From contig JBJMWF010000143.1 of assembly GCA_045810265.1 (NCBI GenBank), forward strand, positions 1-16,180: 16,180 nucleotides of DNA, given 5' to 3'. A program made the translations under genes and the position numbers. The notes under the pieces were generated by a model. It saw only the letters and a program-made list of their open reading frames with translations. It made no database searches and was not told the origin of the DNA. Each line of letters begins with the position of its first letter. Position 1 is the first letter of the stretch. This DNA is from Scleromatobacter sp045810265 (lineage in GTDB: Bacteria > Pseudomonadota > Gammaproteobacteria > Burkholderiales > Burkholderiaceae_C). Positions 14,073 to 16,180 of this stretch are shown one piece after another.

Positions 14073-14103
14073 GAGCGGCCCGGCAAAGCCGGATCCGCCG
14101 CTC
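14073..14103. repeat. Compound inverted repeat after ohr
   Basis: GAGCGGC (14073-14079) pairs with GCCGCTC (14097-14103). Directly inside, CCGGC (14080-14084) pairs with GCCGG (14088-14092) around AAA, leaving ATCC unpaired on one side. It starts 30 bp after the ohr stop and may protect the 3' end of ohr mRNA or be a REP-like element. Confidence 0.5.
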
Positions 14104-14114
14104 CCTTGAACTTC

Positions 14115-14138
14115 CCGCCGGCAGGCGAGCGCCGGCGG
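14115..14138. repeat. 8-bp inverted repeat in the ohr downstream spacer
   Basis: CCGCCGGC (14115-14122) pairs with GCCGGCGG (14131-14138) around an 8-nt loop. There is no T-run. It is the middle of three hairpins between ohr and the Sel1-like gene. Confidence 0.45.
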
Positions 14139-14169
14139 CGTCGAGGATCAGCGTGCGCAATGTCACCGA

Positions 14170-14201
14170 ACAGGCCCGCCGTGCGCGGGCCTGTCTGTAT
14201 T
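14170..14201 (+). terminator. Terminator-like hairpin downstream of ohr
   Basis: Ten perfect base pairs, ACAGGCCCGC (14170-14179) with GCGGGCCTGT (14185-14194), around a CGTGC loop, followed by the only modestly T-rich CTGTATT. The best candidate end of the ohr transcript, about 130 bp after its stop. Confidence 0.65.
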
Positions 14202-14229
14202 GCCGGGCGGCTGCGACGCGGGCGTCCCC

Positions 14230-14235
14230 TATCAT
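14230..14235 (+). promoter_or_regulatory. -10-like hexamer TATCAT close to the GTG start
   Basis: TATCAT matches the -10 consensus at five of six positions and is separated from the GTG at 14242 by 6 nt (CCCGCG), with no room for a ribosome site. This suggests a leaderless transcript for the following gene. Confidence 0.5.
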
Positions 14236-14241
14236 CCCGCG

Positions 14242-15114
14242 GTGATCGTTTCCCGGCCCTTCCTCATCGCTTTCGCGCTGGCGGCCGCCATGGTGGTGCT
14301 TGCATCGATCTATGGCGTGAGCCACGGCGCCGCGGCGACGGTGAACGCGCCGACTGTCCGGCAGGCGCCGCCACCGGCCGCGGTCGCGGAGTTGCCCATG
14401 CCGGCGCCGGTCGCGGTGGCCTCTGCTCCGCAACGCCCGGCTGCCGCAGCGAGCGCGCCCAACCCTTACGAATCGCTGGCGCAGAAGGTGGATCGGCTGA
14501 GCCGGTCCGCGAATCCCGTCGACGCCTTCGCCGCCTACCAGCTCGTCACGACCTGCATCTGGGCACGCGACCACGAGGGCTGGATGGCGCACCACATCCT
14601 GCCGAGCGATCGCGAACTGCTGCCCACCACGCAGCAGGCTTGCGGCGACATCGCCTCCGACCAGATCCAGAGCCGGCTGCGCTGGCTCGAGCGCGCGGCG
14701 CTGGCTGGCGTGCACCACGCGGCCACCGAGATGCTCAAGGAAGGCCCGGACGGCCTGGGCTTGAGTGCCAGCAGCGACATCGACGCGCCCGAGAACGCGT
14801 CGTGGAAGCAGCGCGTGGAGGCCGCGCTGGACGCGGGCGTGCACACCTGCGACGCCGACTCGATGGAGAGCCGGGTCAACAGCTACGAGAGCGGACTGGG
14901 CGTCGAGCAGGATCGTGCCAAGGCGCTGACCTATTGGGTCGCGTACATGAACTGCCGCCAGCGGCTCGTCGGCGCGCCGACCGCCAACCTGGCCAACGGC
15001 GAGGGCGTCACGCGGCGCATGGGCACCACGCTGAGCGCCGACCAGATCGCCAAGGCGGTCTCGGACGGCCAGCGGCTCGCACACGAGGCCCAGCCGCTGC
15101 CGGGCGATCAGTAG
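14242..15114 (+). CDS. Membrane-anchored or exported protein with degenerate Sel1-like repeats
   Basis: A 290-aa protein of unknown function. Residues 7-24 form one hydrophobic helix after a basic residue (signal anchor, or signal peptide). Residues 30-75 are a Pro/Ala-rich low-complexity linker. The rest is helical: LRWLERAALAGVHHAATEML (146-165) and ESGLGVEQDRAKALTYWVAY (216-235) resemble halves of Sel1-like (TPR-type) repeats, with the G-x-GV-x2-D-x3-A-x3-W pattern in the second. Four Cys (105, 134, 203, 238) in the presumed periplasmic part could form disulfides. The frame is open to 14200, but GTG at 14242, right after a TATCAT -10-like box, starts the hydrophobic segment. It ends 7 bp before the stop of the convergent SIR2-like gene. 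Sel1 assignment is tentative. Confidence 0.72.
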   Translation: MIVSRPFLIAFALAAAMVVLASIYGVSHGAAATVNAPTVRQAPPPAAVAELPMPAPVAVASAPQRPAAAASAPNPYESLAQKVDRLSRSANPVDAFAAYQLVTTCIWARDHEGWMAHHILPSDRELLPTTQQACGDIASDQIQSRLRWLERAALAGVHHAATEMLKEGPDGLGLSASSDIDAPENASWKQRVEAALDAGVHTCDADSMESRVNSYESGLGVEQDRAKALTYWVAYMNCRQRLVGAPTANLANGEGVTRRMGTTLSADQIAKAVSDGQRLAHEAQPLPGDQ

Positions 15115-15121
15115 GGCTCGG

Positions 15122-16015
15122 CTAGCGCCAGGTGGCAGCGCCGTAGATCTGCGCGTAGTCCTTCACGGCGCACGGCTCGATGCCCACGCCGCGCAGGAAG
15201 AAGGCCTTGCCCGGGTCGAGGCTGGACGCCGGCCCCGCGTGGACGTACCAGCCGCCCTTGCGCCGCGCCGGGAACCGGTTGAAGTAGCGCGCCCGCTCGA
15301 TCAGCAGCCAGCGCAGGAAGACCTCGTTCTGTTCCAGTCCCAGGCCCATGAACAGCAGCGGCTTGTGCAGGAAGGCCTGGAGCCAGGTACGGGCACCGGG
15401 CCAACTCACGACGTCCGCGCCCTTGAACAGCCGTGAGCCCGACTTGTGCATCCAGCCCCGCGCGCGCTCGACCGAGCCCATGTAGTGGCCCAGGCCCAGC
15501 CGGATGCTCTGGCGGTATCGCTGCTGGCCGTTGATGTGCCAGATCGCGAAGGTCTCGAGCGGATCGTCGACGTCGTCCAGGGCGAAGCACGAGGACCACG
15601 GATAGAACGCCGTGAACGGCTCGCTGCCGCAGCGCCGCAGCGTGGCGCAGACGGAGTCGGCCAGCGTGCTCTCGAAGTTGGTGGTCAGCACGGGCACCGA
15701 CCAGCGCCTGGCCCACGACATCACGTGTCCGTGCTGGGGCAGCGGCCTCCAGTCGGCCATCAGCCGGCAGAACTGGCTTTGCAGGTTGTCGGACACCGAG
15801 CGGGCCGCCGCCAGGTCGACGATGTCGTAGAACTCCGTGGGCGAAACACCGACGGGCACGAGCTTGTGCGCGGGGTCGATCCAGGTGCGCGCCAGCGTCG
15901 AGAGCAGGCCTTCCCAGGAGTCGGCGGTCGCCGGCGCGTCGTAGCGGTTGATGCCATTGCCGATGACCAGCGCCAGGTCGTCCTTGTGCGACTCGAGGAG
16001 CTCGCGCATGGACAT
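15122..16015 (-). CDS. SIR2-like domain protein
   Basis: A 297-aa cytoplasmic protein with a single SIR2-like NAD-binding fold filling most of its length. Key blocks: LVIGNGINRYDAP (16-28), the counterpart of the GAG-x-S loop; SWEGLL (33-38); LTTNFE (110-115), the counterpart of the T-x-N-x-D motif; IWHINGQ (158-164) with the candidate catalytic His160; SIRLGLGHY (170-178); and LFMGLGLEQNEVFLRWLLI (221-239). There is no zinc-ribbon Cys cluster as in true sirtuin deacetylases, so this belongs to the divergent SIR2-like group, some of which are NAD hydrolases in anti-phage systems. Whether this one cleaves NAD is not shown. The ATG overlaps the upstream asparaginase-like stop (TGATG), so it is probably translationally coupled; a second ATG lies two codons on. 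Confidence 0.72.
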   Translation of the reverse strand: MSMRELLESHKDDLALVIGNGINRYDAPATADSWEGLLSTLARTWIDPAHKLVPVGVSPTEFYDIVDLAAARSVSDNLQSQFCRLMADWRPLPQHGHVMSWARRWSVPVLTTNFESTLADSVCATLRRCGSEPFTAFYPWSSCFALDDVDDPLETFAIWHINGQQRYRQSIRLGLGHYMGSVERARGWMHKSGSRLFKGADVVSWPGARTWLQAFLHKPLLFMGLGLEQNEVFLRWLLIERARYFNRFPARRKGGWYVHAGPASSLDPGKAFFLRGVGIEPCAVKDYAQIYGAATWR

Positions 16016-16180
16016 CAGGGCAACAGCGCCAGCTGGAGCTCGATGCGGGCCTGCACCGCACTCAGTTCGCCGGCGGCTTCGGCATCGCCGCGCTCGCCCG
16101 CCAGCACCGGCCCGAATGCGCAGCGGCTCGCACGCGTCACGCGCACACCCGCTTCGCGCGCCCGCGCGAGCGCCGCCTCC
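16015..16180 (-). CDS. L-asparaginase-like protein, C-terminal end only (partial, 5' end outside window)
   Basis: Only the last 54 codons are present; the frame enters from the right edge at 16179 and stops with TGA at 16017-16015. The peptide contains AREAGVRVTRASRCAFGPVL and ends LSAVQARIELQLALLP. The G-V-x-V-x-R-x-S-R-C-x-x-G pattern followed by a K/Q-A-R helix is characteristic of the C-terminal domain of bacterial L-asparaginases (asparagine to aspartate and ammonia). The catalytic threonines lie outside the window, so activity and subtype cannot be judged. The stop shares one base with the start of the SIR2-like gene, implying an operon. Confidence 0.65.
   Translation of the reverse strand, partial: EAALARAREAGVRVTRASRCAFGPVLAGERGDAEAAGELSAVQARIELQLALLP

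Larger units (their letters stand above)
14043..14241. other. Hairpin-rich intergenic region after ohr
   Basis: No gene is visible in these 199 bp. They hold three separate inverted repeats: a compound one at 14073-14103, one at 14115-14138, and a terminator-like one at 14170-14194. At the right end is a -10-like TATCAT (14230-14235) 6 nt before the GTG start of the next gene. Confidence 0.6.

Noticed and set aside
13906..15084. Minus-strand 392-codon frame opposite the Sel1-like gene and the ohr end
   Set aside because: It crosses the ohr 3' end and the hairpin spacer; its composition is typical of GC-rich antisense frames.

Overview
The window looks like ordinary chromosome of a high-GC betaproteobacterium of the order Burkholderiales (Comamonadaceae/Sphaerotilaceae-like). 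The basis is the strong G/C third-position bias in every gene, the glpS-type ABC transporter next to divergent glpD and glpR-glpK, the minC-minD-minE order, and the ohrR-ohr pair. I see no insertion sequence, integrase, tRNA, rRNA, CRISPR array or phage gene. The genus is an inference from protein character, not from a database search.

Left part (1-4847): a glycerol / glycerol-3-phosphate module. On the minus strand glpD (FAD-dependent glycerol-3-phosphate dehydrogenase) is followed, with a 10-bp overlap, by an ABC transporter ATPase of the GlpS type that runs off the left edge. On the plus strand glpR (DeoR-family repressor) and glpK (glycerol kinase) overlap by ATGA and end at a strong intrinsic terminator. 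The 131-bp space between glpD and glpR holds a perfect 16-bp palindrome and a TTCG-rich repeat tract, the likely shared control region. Together: import of glycerol, phosphorylation by GlpK, oxidation by GlpD, control by GlpR.

Middle (4866-8877): a DUF1993 protein; a convergent tRNA-uridine aminocarboxypropyltransferase (DTW domain, TapT), overlapping it by 19 bp; an exported protein with two beta/gamma-crystallin domains, a polyproline linker and a glycine-zipper tail; and a convergent CYTH-CHAD protein. A 10-bp-stem hairpin separates the last two.

Centre right (8978-12534): the minCDE division-site operon on the minus strand, then on the plus strand a small unknown protein and a CDP-alcohol phosphatidyltransferase (PssA-like). 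An ArsR regulator with a coupled SRPBCC/AHSA1-type protein reads the other way.

Right part (12936-16180): ohrR-ohr, a 2-gene organic-peroxide defence unit with a probable operator in its promoter; a hairpin-rich 199-bp spacer; an exported or membrane-anchored protein with degenerate Sel1-like repeats; a SIR2-like protein translationally coupled to the 3' end of an L-asparaginase-like gene that runs off the right edge.

Recurring feature: several genes (glpR, pssA-like, arsR, ohrR, the Sel1-like gene, perhaps the 126-aa gene) lack a Shine-Dalgarno sequence and instead carry a -10-like hexamer 6-8 nt before the start codon, which suggests leaderless transcripts. I found no convincing wholly new system. 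The best candidates for follow-up are the crystallin/glycine-zipper protein, the SIR2-like protein, and the leaderless promoter pattern.
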